DNA of 64,000 nucleotides from Methylomonas koyamae (GCF_019669905.1 NZ_AP019777.1:2604001-2668000); one strand, 5' to 3'; counted from the stretch's first letter, positions 39,675-48,800 are shown. The notes: generated by a model not told the origin, from the letters alone. Made by a program: numbers and translations.

Positions 39675-40573
39675 AAGCGTTCATCGACGAGCATCGCGAT
39701 GGCTATGGGGTCGAGCCAATCTGCAAAGTTCTGCCGATTGCCCCATCGACGTATTACCTGCATGCGGCGCGCAAAGCCAATCCTGAGTTGCGGTCGCATC
39801 GCGCCAAGCAGGACGAGGCCCTCAGTCAGCAAATTCGTCGAGTTTGGAATGATAGCTTCCAAAATTACGGCGCGCGTAAAGTCTGGATTCAATTGAAACG
39901 CGAGGGCTTAACCGTGGCCCGTTGTACGGTGGAACGCCTCATGCGAAGCCTGGAGCTGAAAGGCGTCAGGCGTGGCAAAACCATCAAGACCACCTTCAGC
40001 GATGCCAACGCGGAGTGTCCTCTGGATCGGGTGAATCGGCAGTTCAGCGCCGTACGACCGAATGCCTTGTGGGTGGCGGACTTCACCTATGTCAAAACCT
40101 GGCAGGGCTTCGTTTACGTGGCCTTCGTGATCGATGTGTTTGCCCGCTACATCGTCGGTTGGAAGGTATCGTCATCGGCGCATACCGACTTTGTGCTGGA
40201 CGCACTGGAGCAGGCGCTTCATGACCGGCAACCCCAGCGCGATGGCGGCTTGATTCACCATAGCGATCGAGGCGTGCAGTACGTTTCGATCCGCTATACC
40301 GAGCGTTTAGCCGAGGCCGGCGTTGAAGCTTCGGTAGGCAGTGTGGGTGACTCTTATGACAATGCCTTGGCTGAAACTATTAATGGTTTGTACAAAACCG
40401 AACTGATTCACAAGCAATCCTGGAAGAGCCGCGAAGCCGTTGAACTCGCTACATTGACTTGGGTGGATTGGTTTAATCATCGACGGCTGTTGGGATCGAT
40501 TGGTAATATCCCACCAGCCGAAGCGGAGGCTAACTATTATCGGCAACTTCCCGAGTCCGTCATGGCAGCGTGA
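39671..40573 (+). CDS. IS3-family transposase OrfB (DDE integrase-type)
   Basis: 300 residues of the rve integrase fold. Catalytic residues are visible: Asp in WVADFTYVKT, Asp in HHSDRGVQY and Glu in NALAETINGLYKTE. The N-terminal HTH_21-type segment (YGARKVWIQLKREG) is present. Frame intact, no premature stop. It is translated by coupling or by frameshift from orfA. Confidence 0.95.
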   Translation: MKAFIDEHRDGYGVEPICKVLPIAPSTYYLHAARKANPELRSHRAKQDEALSQQIRRVWNDSFQNYGARKVWIQLKREGLTVARCTVERLMRSLELKGVRRGKTIKTTFSDANAECPLDRVNRQFSAVRPNALWVADFTYVKTWQGFVYVAFVIDVFARYIVGWKVSSSAHTDFVLDALEQALHDRQPQRDGGLIHHSDRGVQYVSIRYTERLAEAGVEASVGSVGDSYDNALAETINGLYKTELIHKQSWKSREAVELATLTWVDWFNHRRLLGSIGNIPPAEAEANYYRQLPESVMAA

Positions 40574-40612
40574 CTCACAACCTATGGCCTCCGAGATTCC
40601 CGGGGCGATTCA

Positions 40613-40998
40613 CTCTGGATTTCCCTGACGGTCAGACCTCGGGCATAGAGTGAAATGATCTTGTCATCAAAGCCCGTCCAGCGGGATTGGTGTTTGCCAA
40701 TGATTTGCGGCTCGAACTGACCATGACGATCACGGGGAATCTCAATCGGCAATGCGCCAAAATCGCCTTTGAGGGTTTTACGGCTCTTGCCATTGCGGGT
40801 GTTGCCGGTGGCGTTGCAGACTGACTCATGCTTGGCATGGCCTAAATGTTCAGTCATTTCGGCTTCTAAGGCTCGCTCGACCAAGGCCTTGGTGAGTTGT
40901 TTTAGCAGGCCATTTTCGCCCAGCAGGTCTTCAGGTTTTTGATAGCCCGACAATAAGGTATCAATTAGGTCGGTTGGGATGGCTTTTGGTAAGGTCAT
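40613..40998 (-). pseudogene. IS256-family transposase, N-terminal fragment
   Basis: Begins at the ATG at 40998 and encodes about 128 native residues, ending in [11 protein letters not shown], the conserved stretch immediately before the break. The open frame then reads about 11 foreign residues into the IS3-type element. Its continuation is the fragment at 38451-39294. A GAGGAGT ribosome-binding site precedes the start. Confidence 0.93.
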
Positions 40999-41065
40999 AG
41001 TTACTCCTCAAAGTAAGGGCAGTTTCCTGCCTAATGGCCGTTTACACAAAAATTCTTACACCCTC

Positions 41066-41105
41066 GCCTATGGCCTCCAAGCGCCTCTCATGTCAAACGT
41101 TAGCC
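41066..41105 (+). repeat. attC site 1, right half, with target-site duplication
   Basis: 41066-41073 is the second copy of GCCTATGG. From 41074 the attC continues: AAGCGCCTCTC (41080-41090) pairs with the left half, and the site ends with core GTTAGCC (41099-41105), which forms the junction with cassette 2. Confidence 0.78.
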
Positions 41106-41134
41106 TTACTGAACCACCAAGGGAGACACTTTGA

Positions 41135-41779
41135 ATGAGCAGAACACGACTCATACGTTGGCTTACAGCAGTATGCTGTTGGCTTCTAATAATTTTAGCG
41201 TCGTACTTCTACGGAGCTTACTGTCAGGTTAAAGTAGGAACAACCGACTTAACAACGATTATCAAAGATATTATTCCGGTTGCGCTTGCAATACCTACAG
41301 CATTTCTGGCTTATGCTTTCGCGCGGCGTAACAGCTATCTGCAAGCATTAAGGGAATTTTGGAAGCAACTCGTTCCATCGATGCAAAAAGCCATCCAATA
41401 CACTCACTTGGCAGAACCCAAGCAAACTGATTTTGCGCCAGTCATGGAAAGTCTTTCTTCCGCTATAGATTTAACCCGTGGTGTTTTTTCAAATATTTCT
41501 AAAAATGGTTCGCGAGGGCTGTTTCCCCACGAGAACCTCAAGGACATTCAATCCATTATTTCGTGGCTAGGCTTTGGAGAATCATTTAAAAAAGCCAACG
41601 CAGCTAAGGCGCGACAATGTATTACCGCTCTATGGCAAGAAATGCACCATGCCATGTTAGCCGAATTTGATCGTGATGTCCCCGTCACACCTATAAGCAA
41701 ATATCTGTATCAAGGTAAATCGGTAGCCGATATTTTAATTTCCAAGCAATTAAAAGATGAAGACCTAGCAGGCTGGTGA
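41135..41779 (+). CDS. Gene-cassette protein 2, membrane protein, C-terminus truncated by IS5-like insertion
   Basis: 214 residues as it stands. Two N-terminal membrane segments (about 9-27 and 43-63) precede a cytoplasmic, helical domain of about 150 residues with no recognised family. GGGAG lies about 10 bases upstream of the start. The last three residues (AGW) and the stop come from the inserted element. Reading across the removed element (one copy of CTAG) restores a natural end, EKHKPASHPRG and TAA at 43160-43162, inside the inverse core of attC site 2. The loss is therefore only about 11 residues and the protein may still function. Confidence 0.72.
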   Translation: MSRTRLIRWLTAVCCWLLIILASYFYGAYCQVKVGTTDLTTIIKDIIPVALAIPTAFLAYAFARRNSYLQALREFWKQLVPSMQKAIQYTHLAEPKQTDFAPVMESLSSAIDLTRGVFSNISKNGSRGLFPHENLKDIQSIISWLGFGESFKKANAAKARQCITALWQEMHHAMLAEFDRDVPVTPISKYLYQGKSVADILISKQLKDEDLAGW

Positions 41780-43123
41780 AAAACTCCCAAAGCTGCAGTC
41801 ATCAAGGCGCATAGCCTCAGCAAACAAGTAAAATAGCGCATCTAAATTGGAGAAGCCCCCCATGCGCGGACACGATGCCATTCAAAATAGCTGGTTCAGC
41901 TACGTTAGCCTGGAAGACCGTATTCCCAAACAGCATCCGTTGCGTCGTTTACGGCTACTCGTCGATGGCGTATTGGCCTCTATGGATGCGGTCTTTGCCG
42001 AATGCTACTCCCATACTGGCCGCCCGTCGATTGCGCCCGAAAAACTGCTGCGCGCCTTGCTATTGCAAGTGCTGTACACCGTTCGTAGCGAACGCCAGTT
42101 GATGGAACAGCTGGACTACAACCTGCTGTTTCGCTGGTTTGTCGGTTTGGGTATCGACGATGCTGTCTGGGAACGCAGCGTGTTCAGCGCCAACCGCGAG
42201 CGCCTGCTGTCCGAAGCACTGAGTCGCGAGTTTTTTGAGCGGGTCTTGGCCATTGCCGAATGGCAAAACCTGGTGTCCGACGAACACTTCAGTGTCGACG
42301 GCAGCCTGATCGAAGCCTGGGCCTCGCACAAAAGCTTCGTGAAGAAAGACGGCAGCGGTCCTGATAAACCCGCCGGCCGCAATCCCGAGGTCGACTTCAG
42401 CGGCGAAAAGCGCAGCAATGCCACGCATCAGAGCACGACAGACCCCGAAGCGCGGCTTTACAAGAAAGGCGAATACACCGAGGCCAAACTGCGTTACATC
42501 ACCCATGCCCTATCCGAGAATCGTAACGGCCTGATTGTCGATGTCGAAACCACCCAAGCCACCGGCACCGCTGAAATCGAAGCCGCGCAAACAATGATCA
42601 AACGCCGTGTTCCCAAAGGCGGCAGCGTCGGTGCCGACAAAGGCTATGACCAACCGGCGTTCGTCAACAAACTCAAGACGCAAGACATCAAAGCCCATGT
42701 TGCTCGCAAAAAGACCGGCAGTGCCGTCGATGGCCGCACCGCGCGCGGCAAAGCGTACGCTCAAAGCCTCAAGCGCCGCAAAATCGTCGAAGAAGCCTTC
42801 GGCTGGATCAAGACCGTCGGGGGCCTGCGTAAAACCCGCCACATCGGCTTAGCCAAAGTCGCAGGTCAGGCCTTGTTTTGCTTTGCCGCCTACAACCTGA
42901 CGCGCTTGCTCAACCTATTGGTGTTCACGCCGAAACCGGCGTGGAGTGCGCCCACCTAGGGCGAAGTGCGCCTGAAAACCGTCCACAGACGGCTTCAGGC
43001 GAATAAAAAGCCCTTGAAACAGGGGCAAAACGGTTGAAACTCGATGTCATGACCGATTTCAACACGAAAAAATCACGGAAACCGTGGGTAAGGGGAAATA
43101 TCAGTGGGTTTTTCACCAGCCTG
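41769..43123 (+). mobile_element. IS5-like insertion sequence
   Basis: 1355 bp with 16-bp perfect inverted ends (CAGGCTGGTGAAAAAC). A 4-bp duplication CTAG (41765-41768 and 43124-43127) flanks it, as for IS5-type elements. It carries one intact transposase gene and interrupts the last codons of cassette gene 2. Confidence 0.92.
41862..42959 (+). CDS. IS5-like DDE transposase
   Basis: 365 residues from the ATG at 41862 (GGAG upstream); a TTG at 41847 is possible. An N-terminal DUF772 domain (RPSIAPEKLLRALLLQVLY and the DYNLLFRWFVGL segment) is followed by the DDE_Tnp_1 domain with Asp in FSVDGSLIEAWAS, Asp in GADKGYD and Glu in RRKIVEEAFGWIK. Frame intact. The family call rests on DUF772, length and the 4-bp duplication; IS1182 relatives share this N-terminal domain but are longer. 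Confidence 0.9.
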   Translation: MRGHDAIQNSWFSYVSLEDRIPKQHPLRRLRLLVDGVLASMDAVFAECYSHTGRPSIAPEKLLRALLLQVLYTVRSERQLMEQLDYNLLFRWFVGLGIDDAVWERSVFSANRERLLSEALSREFFERVLAIAEWQNLVSDEHFSVDGSLIEAWASHKSFVKKDGSGPDKPAGRNPEVDFSGEKRSNATHQSTTDPEARLYKKGEYTEAKLRYITHALSENRNGLIVDVETTQATGTAEIEAAQTMIKRRVPKGGSVGADKGYDQPAFVNKLKTQDIKAHVARKKTGSAVDGRTARGKAYAQSLKRRKIVEEAFGWIKTVGGLRKTRHIGLAKVAGQALFCFAAYNLTRLLNLLVFTPKPAWSAPT

Positions 43124-43156
43124 CTAGAGAAACATAAACCCGCATCACATCCAAGA

Positions 43157-43226
43157 GGCTAACCATGCGCTCTAGCCGACCGCTTTCCGCTACGCGCCAA
43201 GCGGACGGCTGAGCTCTACGTTGGGC
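43157..43226 (+). repeat. attC site 2 (intact)
   Basis: 70 bp from inverse core GGCTAAC to core GTTGGGC. The inner arms AGCCGACCGCTT and AAGCGGACGGCT pair fully except for a facing A/A pair, which would be extrahelical, as in folded attC sites. The restored stop codon of cassette gene 2 lies in the inverse core. Confidence 0.8.
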
Positions 43227-43234
43227 ATCATTAC

Positions 43235-43422
43235 CTGGTTCCCACGGTCCCCCGCTAGCCGTTATACACATCTTTGTTTGATAACCGTCATTCCGGCAGG
43301 GATTGCCGGAATCCAAGCTGCACGGATAGCTTGAGGCGACCATCCATGGCATTGGATGCCCGCGTCCTGCGGGCATGACGGCACTTGTGTATAACGATGA
43401 GCGGCCCCCCGTGGGAACCCAG
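43235..43422. repeat. Nested inverted repeat enclosing two REP-like palindromes
   Basis: An outer pair (CTGGTTCCCACGG at 43235-43247; CCGTGGGAACCCAG at 43409-43422, one base inserted) encloses a perfect inner pair (GTTATACACA at 43261-43270; TGTGTATAAC at 43386-43395). Inside lie two hairpins: ATTCCGGCA/TGCCGGAAT (43290-43312) and ATGCCCGC/GCGGGCAT (43356-43376). The arrangement looks like a non-autonomous element or several repeats inserted in one another. Confidence 0.75.
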
Positions 43423-43472
43423 ACTCTTGACAATACCTAAAATCTGGCGAACCTGATCATACCGAATATGCA

Positions 43473-43494
43473 TTCCCACGCGGAAGCGTGGGAA
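43473..43494. repeat. REP-like palindrome
   Basis: TTCCCACGC (43473-43481) and GCGTGGGAA (43486-43494) form a 9-bp stem with a GGAA loop. The same TTCCCACG core occurs in the outer arm of the neighbouring nested repeat. Confidence 0.7.
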
Positions 43495-43533
43495 CGAGGC
43501 TCAAAGACAACATAACCCGATGGAGACCCAACT

Positions 43534-44964
43534 ATGACCATCACCCTAGGCCCCATCATAGGCCACACCACCGATACCTCAGCCAAAATCTGGATTCGCG
43601 GCGCGAAGGGACCCAATCATAACAGCCGGGAGTTTTGTTACGGCGCGTTCGATTTGTACGACGGCGCCAAGCTTGTGGCGTCGCAGTTTTGCTTTTTGAA
43701 GGATTACTACGACTTCACCGGCGTCGCATTATTCGACCAGCTCAAGTCCAACACGGAATATCGAGTGGAATGCGGCGTGGTTTACAAGCGCGATGCCGAT
43801 GCGCCGCAAACAGGTGTGCCAGTGGCGGGGCCTGTCATCGCCGATATCAGGAAGGCGACGGCGACGTTCAAGACCGACCGCGGCAGTAACGACACTCGGC
43901 TGGATTTCGTGTTCGGCTCCTGCCGCTATTTGTATTGGGACAATCTATTTCAAAACGATGCCGAGAAAGGCGACAAAACCTTTCGTTCCATCGTCAATTT
44001 GCATCGGCAGCGGCCGCTGGATTTGTTTCTGGCGGTGGGCGACCAGGTCTACGCCGATCCGTTGAACAAGCTATACGAGTACAAAAACTTCGACGCCTTA
44101 TGCGAGATTTACCGCAAGTCGTTCCAGTTGCCGAACATCGCCGAGCTGATGCGCACGGTGCCGACCTACATGATTCTGGACGACCACGAAATTCGCAACG
44201 ACTGGTCCAAAGACCAGATGCGCAGCGAAGCCGACAGCGGTTTTTACGCGATGCGGATGCGGGCCTATGCCTCCTACCAGCACCTGCATAATCCCAACAC
44301 GCCGAACGGCCAGTTCTGGTACAGCTTCGCTAAAGGGCCGTTTGCATTCTTCGTGATGGATACCCGGACGCTAAGGATCAACGACGCCAATGCGGTGGGC
44401 GGCAAAACCCTGCTCGGCCGCGAACAACTGAACGCCTTTTTCGACTGGCTGCACCAAAACCGGGCTGCCCCGGTCAAGTTCGTCGTTTCCAGCGTGCCCT
44501 TCTTCCCCGATCCGAAGCCCAATAAAGGCGGCGACGACAAATGGGCCGGTTTTAACGACGAGCGCAGCATGATTCTGGAATTCATCCGCGTCGAAGGCAT
44601 CAACGACGTGGTGTTCCTGTCCGGCGACGTGCATAACTCCAGCTTTGCCCGGATGCGCTGTTATCAAGACCAGCAGTTTTTGCTGACGTCGCTGGTGTCG
44701 TCGCCGTTTTACTGGCCCTATCCGCACGAAAGCCCCAGCGATTTCTACGGCGGGCGGACGCTGGAGTTCATGCAATGGACCGACGGCAGCCGCCGCGCGC
44801 GCGACCGTGTCGAATACCGGTACGATGGCGAAGGCTTTATCGGCGACGAGGCGTTTATGGCGGTATCGGTGGATATCGGCAAAGGCAAACCGTGGTGCAG
44901 CGCGGAAATTTTCGACCGCAAGGGCCAGTCGTTTCCGGCTTATGCCGGGCCGTTTTTCTTTTGA
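43534..44964 (+). CDS. PhoD-like metallophosphatase
   Basis: 476 residues. The N-terminal 100 residues form a fibronectin-like domain (ITLGPIIGHTTDTSAKIWIRG), followed by the PhoD catalytic domain with metal-binding motifs FGSCRYLYWD, VGDQVYAD, LDDHEIRNDW and SGDVHNSS. PhoD-type enzymes hydrolyse phosphodiesters or monoesters using Fe and Ca. There is no Tat or Sec signal peptide at the chosen start, unusual because classical PhoD is exported; cytoplasmic relatives exist. The gene stands directly after the repeat block and is alone on its strand. Confidence 0.88.
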   Translation: MTITLGPIIGHTTDTSAKIWIRGAKGPNHNSREFCYGAFDLYDGAKLVASQFCFLKDYYDFTGVALFDQLKSNTEYRVECGVVYKRDADAPQTGVPVAGPVIADIRKATATFKTDRGSNDTRLDFVFGSCRYLYWDNLFQNDAEKGDKTFRSIVNLHRQRPLDLFLAVGDQVYADPLNKLYEYKNFDALCEIYRKSFQLPNIAELMRTVPTYMILDDHEIRNDWSKDQMRSEADSGFYAMRMRAYASYQHLHNPNTPNGQFWYSFAKGPFAFFVMDTRTLRINDANAVGGKTLLGREQLNAFFDWLHQNRAAPVKFVVSSVPFFPDPKPNKGGDDKWAGFNDERSMILEFIRVEGINDVVFLSGDVHNSSFARMRCYQDQQFLLTSLVSSPFYWPYPHESPSDFYGGRTLEFMQWTDGSRRARDRVEYRYDGEGFIGDEAFMAVSVDIGKGKPWCSAEIFDRKGQSFPAYAGPFFF

Positions 44965-45033
44965 GTCATGGACAGCGGAAGCAACGCCGACTTACGCCGT
45001 ACCGGCCGATTGGGTCGGATAATACAGCGCCAC

Positions 45034-45894
45034 TTAACCGAACAAAACCTTGGCCAGTTCCTGGGTTTTGGCAAACTCGGCTTGCAAGTGGGAGAAACAA
45101 CGCTGTTCGGCGTTTTCCGAGATAGCCAAGACCTCCAGCAGTTCCAATGTCGGCATTTCCCCGTCCTTGAATAGCGCGCCGGCCATCCGCGTGGCGGCGC
45201 CGACAATCAGCGCCTGCTGCCAATAGTCGCCGCGGTAACCGCTGTGGCGGTGGTGTTCGATGGTGGTGACCAAGGCGTCCGGGATGCCCCAATACTGGGC
45301 CAGATAGGCGCCGATCTCGCAATAGTCGGTGGCGGCGGTTTTGCGTAAGGCCTGGTTCAAGTGCCACTGCGGGTTGGCCTGTTTCAGTTGCAACGCTTCC
45401 TGGGTCTGCGCCGCCATCGTATCGGCCAGACACAACAGCCCCAAGTTATGCAAAATCCCGGCGGTATGCACGGTTTGCACGAAGGCCTCGTCGACGTCGG
45501 CATCCGGCAGCGCCCGCGCCAGATCGGTGGCCGCCTGTGCCGCCAACATGCTGCTGGTCCAGTATCGGCGGATGTCGAAGCTGCGGCATTGGTAGACGTT
45601 GAACGGCTTCATCACCGCCAAACCGATGCTGACGCCGCGGACGATGTTCAAGCCCAATTTGAAGCAGGTGCGTTCGATCGACGTCACCGGCTCGCCGTTG
45701 TTGTTGATCCAAGCCGAATTGGCCAGTGCGATCAGGCGCGAGCAGATGGTGGGATGCGTCTCCAGCACTCGCGCCAGGCCGGCATAATCCAGGCCGTCGT
45801 CGGCCAGGGCTTTGATCAAATGGTGCACGTCGTGCGGCAAAGCCGGCAATTGTTTTACGTCGGCAAAACAAGCCGGCAATTCGATTCGGGGCAT
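45034..45894 (-). CDS. HDOD domain protein
   Basis: 286 residues from the ATG at 45894, three bases before the end of the giant kinase gene upstream (stop at 45897). The HDOD domain (about 10-205) is recognised from LPALPHDVHHLIKAL, ICSRLIALANSAW, SIERTCFKLGLNIVRGV and TAGILHNLGLLCLAD. HDOD proteins are signalling relatives of HD hydrolases without full catalytic residues. Close spacing to the kinase/GGDEF/EAL gene suggests a downstream role in the same c-di-GMP pathway. Confidence 0.9.
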   Translation of the reverse strand: MPRIELPACFADVKQLPALPHDVHHLIKALADDGLDYAGLARVLETHPTICSRLIALANSAWINNNGEPVTSIERTCFKLGLNIVRGVSIGLAVMKPFNVYQCRSFDIRRYWTSSMLAAQAATDLARALPDADVDEAFVQTVHTAGILHNLGLLCLADTMAAQTQEALQLKQANPQWHLNQALRKTAATDYCEIGAYLAQYWGIPDALVTTIEHHRHSGYRGDYWQQALIVGAATRMAGALFKDGEMPTLELLEVLAISENAEQRCFSHLQAEFAKTQELAKVLFG

Positions 45895-45896
45895 AG

Positions 45897-48800
45897 TCAG
45901 TTGTCGGGGGCAGTAAACGGGCCGGATTTGGCGTCGACGAATTCCAAACGAAAGTCCTTGCGAAACAAGGCCGGCAATGCGGCGGCCGGCTGCGGCGCGC
46001 TGAACAGAAAACCTTGTACCACCTGGCAGCCCAAACCGCTCATCACCATAGCTTGGTCTATGGTTTCCACACCTTCGGCCACCAGGCAAAACTGCATCGC
46101 ATGCGCCATGCCGATGATGGTTCCGAGCAAGATCGGGGTTTGCGGATTAATCAATACATCCTGGACAAAAATGCGGTCGATTTTCAAGCAATCCACCGGC
46201 ATGTGCTTTAACGCCACCAGCGACGAGTAACCGGTGCCGAAATCGTCGATGGCAATTTTGACGCCGACGTCCTTGACCCTACGGAATACCTCCATATCGG
46301 CCGGGTTCTGCATCGCGCTTTCGGTGACTTCCAGTTGCAGATACTCGGCCGGCATGCCGGTCTGTTGCAAAATATCGCGCAGAGAAACCACGAACTGCGG
46401 ATCGCGAAAATGGCTGGCGGCGACGTTGACCGCCATGGTCAGCAACGGCAAGCCCTGGCTGTGCCAACTCAGCAACTGCAAACAGGCGCTGCGGATCGCC
46501 CATTGATCGATCTTGCCGATCAAACCCAAGGTCTCGGCCAGCGGGATGAATTCGCCGGGGCCGATAATACCGCGCTGCGGGTGGCGCCAACGGGCCAGGG
46601 CTTCGATACCGACCATGCGGCCGTCGCGCATGCCGACCTGGGGCTGGTAATGCAATTCGAACTGGCCTTGCTCCAACGCATCGCGCAACATTTGTTCGTC
46701 TTGCAAGCGCTTGATCGCCAAGCCGGTCATCTCCGGCCGGTAATAGGCGTAACGCTGTTTGCCGGCGGTTTTGGCCGAGTACATCGCGGTGTCGGCCGCC
46801 TTCATCAAATCGTGTTCGTTGTCGCCGTCTTTCGGGTAAATGGCGATGCCGATACTGACCCGCGGCTTTAAGTGGTGGCCGCTCAAAATCAACGGCCGGT
46901 TAATTTCCTGCAGGCAGCGTTCGGCGATATCCATGGCCTGGAATTCGTCGGTAATGGTGTTGACGATGATGCAGAACTCGTCGCCGCCCAGCCGCGCGGC
47001 AAAATCTTCCTCGCGCACCACGCTCTGGATGCGCTGGGCGATGGCTTTCAAAAACTGGTCGCCGACATTGTGGCCGAAGCTATCGTTGACGTACTTGAAT
47101 TCGTCCAAATCCAAAAACAGGAAGGCGAACTCCTGCTGCGCCCGCGCCGCGGCTTTAATGGTTTGCTGCATCCGCGAGTGGTAATGCACCCGGCTGGCCA
47201 AACCGGTCAACTCGTCGAAATAGGCCAACCGGTGGATGATTTTTTCCGATTCCTTTTGTTTGGAAATATCCTGAACCGTACCGGTGACGTAGCTCTGCGC
47301 ACCGCTATTAATCAAGGCCGTATCCTGGCGCACCGTGATCGGCTCGTCGCTTTCGCTCAGCAGCCGGTATTCGACACAAGCCTCCTTGCCTTCGACGGCG
47401 GCATTGACCACATCTTCCACTTGCTTACGGTCGGCAACATCGATCAAAGCCAGATACTTGCCCAATTGGCCTTGAAAATAGTCCGGGCTGGTCCGGCACA
47501 ATTCGGCCAGATAAGGCGAAATCTCGAACTTGTCCTGCTTGGCGTCCCAAGTCCAGTAGCCCAGGCCGGCTATGCGTTGGGCAGCGGACAGTTGCTGCTT
47601 GCTGTTACGCAATTCGGCGGTATCCCGGTAGGAACGCAGCAGAAACTTGATGTGGTGAATCAGCACCACGTGGTTCAACGGTTTGATGATGAAATCGGCG
47701 GCGCCGGCTTTGAAGGCGCGGTTGATCGATTCGATATCGTCCAGCCCGGTGGACATGATGATCGGCACGTCGGTCATCTCCGGTAAGGCCGACATCCGGG
47801 CGCAGGTTTCGAAACCGTCTATGCCGCCCATGATCGCGTCGAGTATGACCAGATCCGGGATCTCGCGTTGCAACATTTCCAGAGCATGCTCGCCGCTGCA
47901 GGCTTCCTCGACCCGGAAACCGGCCGATTTCAGTTGTTCGCCGGTAATCAGCCGAAAGTTCGGATCGTCGTCGACCAGCAACAAGCGTACCGAGGCGCCG
48001 GCCGGGGCCGCAGCAACCTTATCGACATCGGCAGCCGCCGATTCCGCCGGACCGGCTGCGGCCAAATGGCTCAATTCGGTCACGACCTCCGGCAATTGCC
48101 GTTCGAAGGCGGCGAACAAAACCTCGACTTCTTCGGTTGCACCCTGGCGGCCGGCGGTCTCCAAGGCCAGACAGGTCTTGGCAAACTCGCGCGCGCCCAA
48201 ATTGGCGCTGGCCGATTTCAACGCGTGCGCGGTATTGGCAACGGTCGGCAGGTCGGCCGCCGCTACGGCGTGGCGCAGTTTCTCGACCTGTTCCGCGGCG
48301 GTTTGCAGATACAAGGCCACCGCTTTATCGAACAAACTGGCGCCTTGGGCATCGACAATTTCGCGCAACTCGGCAATATCGGCGTGGCAAATCGGGCTCA
48401 GCCCAGCCGGCGCCGGCAGTGCCGCCGCAGCGGCCGGGCTATCGGTTCGCGATGCCCCGCCGGCCGGCAACCAAGCCAACAACAACGTACGCAACTGGTC
48501 CTTGCTGAAAGGCTTGCTCAAATAGCCGTCCATCTCCGCCGCCTGGCATTGGTCCTGGATGCCTTTTTGCACGTCGGCAGTCAATGCGATGACCGGAACC
48601 CGGCGCTTGCCGGCTGCGGCTTCCTGTTCGCGCAGCTTCAGCGTGGCGCTGAAACCGTCCATGACCGGCATGTGGCAATCCATCAGGATCAAGTCGTAAT
48701 CGCGGCGGCCGGCGGCGAGTACCGCGGCTTCGCCGTCGTTGACCACGTCGGCGCTGCACCCCATGTTTTCCAGGAAGCTTTTCACCACTTCCTGGTTCAC

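Larger units (their letters stand above)
39295..40612 (+). mobile_element. IS3-family insertion sequence inside the IS256-family transposase gene
   Basis: 1318 bp bounded by inverted repeats starting TGAATCGCCC, with CTCGGAGGC conserved further in (about 22 of 27 positions match). It carries overlapping orfA and orfB on the plus strand, opposite to the host element. Both frames are intact, so it could still be active. Confidence 0.93.
38416..41065 (-). mobile_element. IS256-family insertion sequence, interrupted by an IS3-family element
   Basis: The ends are imperfect inverted repeats: both begin GAGGGTGT and share TTTTGTGTAAACGG after a 6-base variable stretch. An 8-bp duplication (GCCTATGG) flanks the element. 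It is 2650 bp long, or 1329 bp after removing the internal IS3-type element and its 3-bp duplication, which is normal for the family. The transposase gene is on the minus strand and is split in two. It is inserted in the loop of an attC site. Confidence 0.93.
37972..43220 (+). mobile_element. Pair of integron-type gene cassettes without integrase, interrupted by three insertion sequences
   Basis: Cassette 1 runs from the crossover point in GTTAGGC (37971-37977) to the G of GTTAGCC (41099), cassette 2 from there to the G of GTTGGGC (43220). The 5' core of each cassette complements the 3' inverse core of its own attC: TTAGGC with GCCTAAC (38376-38382), and TTAGCC with GGCTAAC (43157-43163), which is the expected signature of excised and integrated cassettes. 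Both genes face the same way with attC downstream. No integrase or attI is in the window, so this is an integrase-less cluster, or cassettes placed at a secondary site. Confidence 0.8.
43128..43533. other. Gene-free stretch: attC site 2 and stacked palindromic repeats
   Basis: 405 bases without a gene. The first 100 hold the end of cassette 2. From 43235 to 43494 there are at least five palindromes, listed separately. No tRNA, promoter with good boxes or coding frame was seen. Confidence 0.75.

Noticed and set aside
41862..42959. IS1182-family transposase
   Set aside because: It shares the DUF772 N-terminus, but the length (365 aa) and 4-bp duplication fit IS5-type elements better.
43227..44964. 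PhoD-like gene as a third gene cassette
   Set aside because: No GCCCAAC-type inverse core or attC follows its stop, so the cassette array appears to end at 43220.
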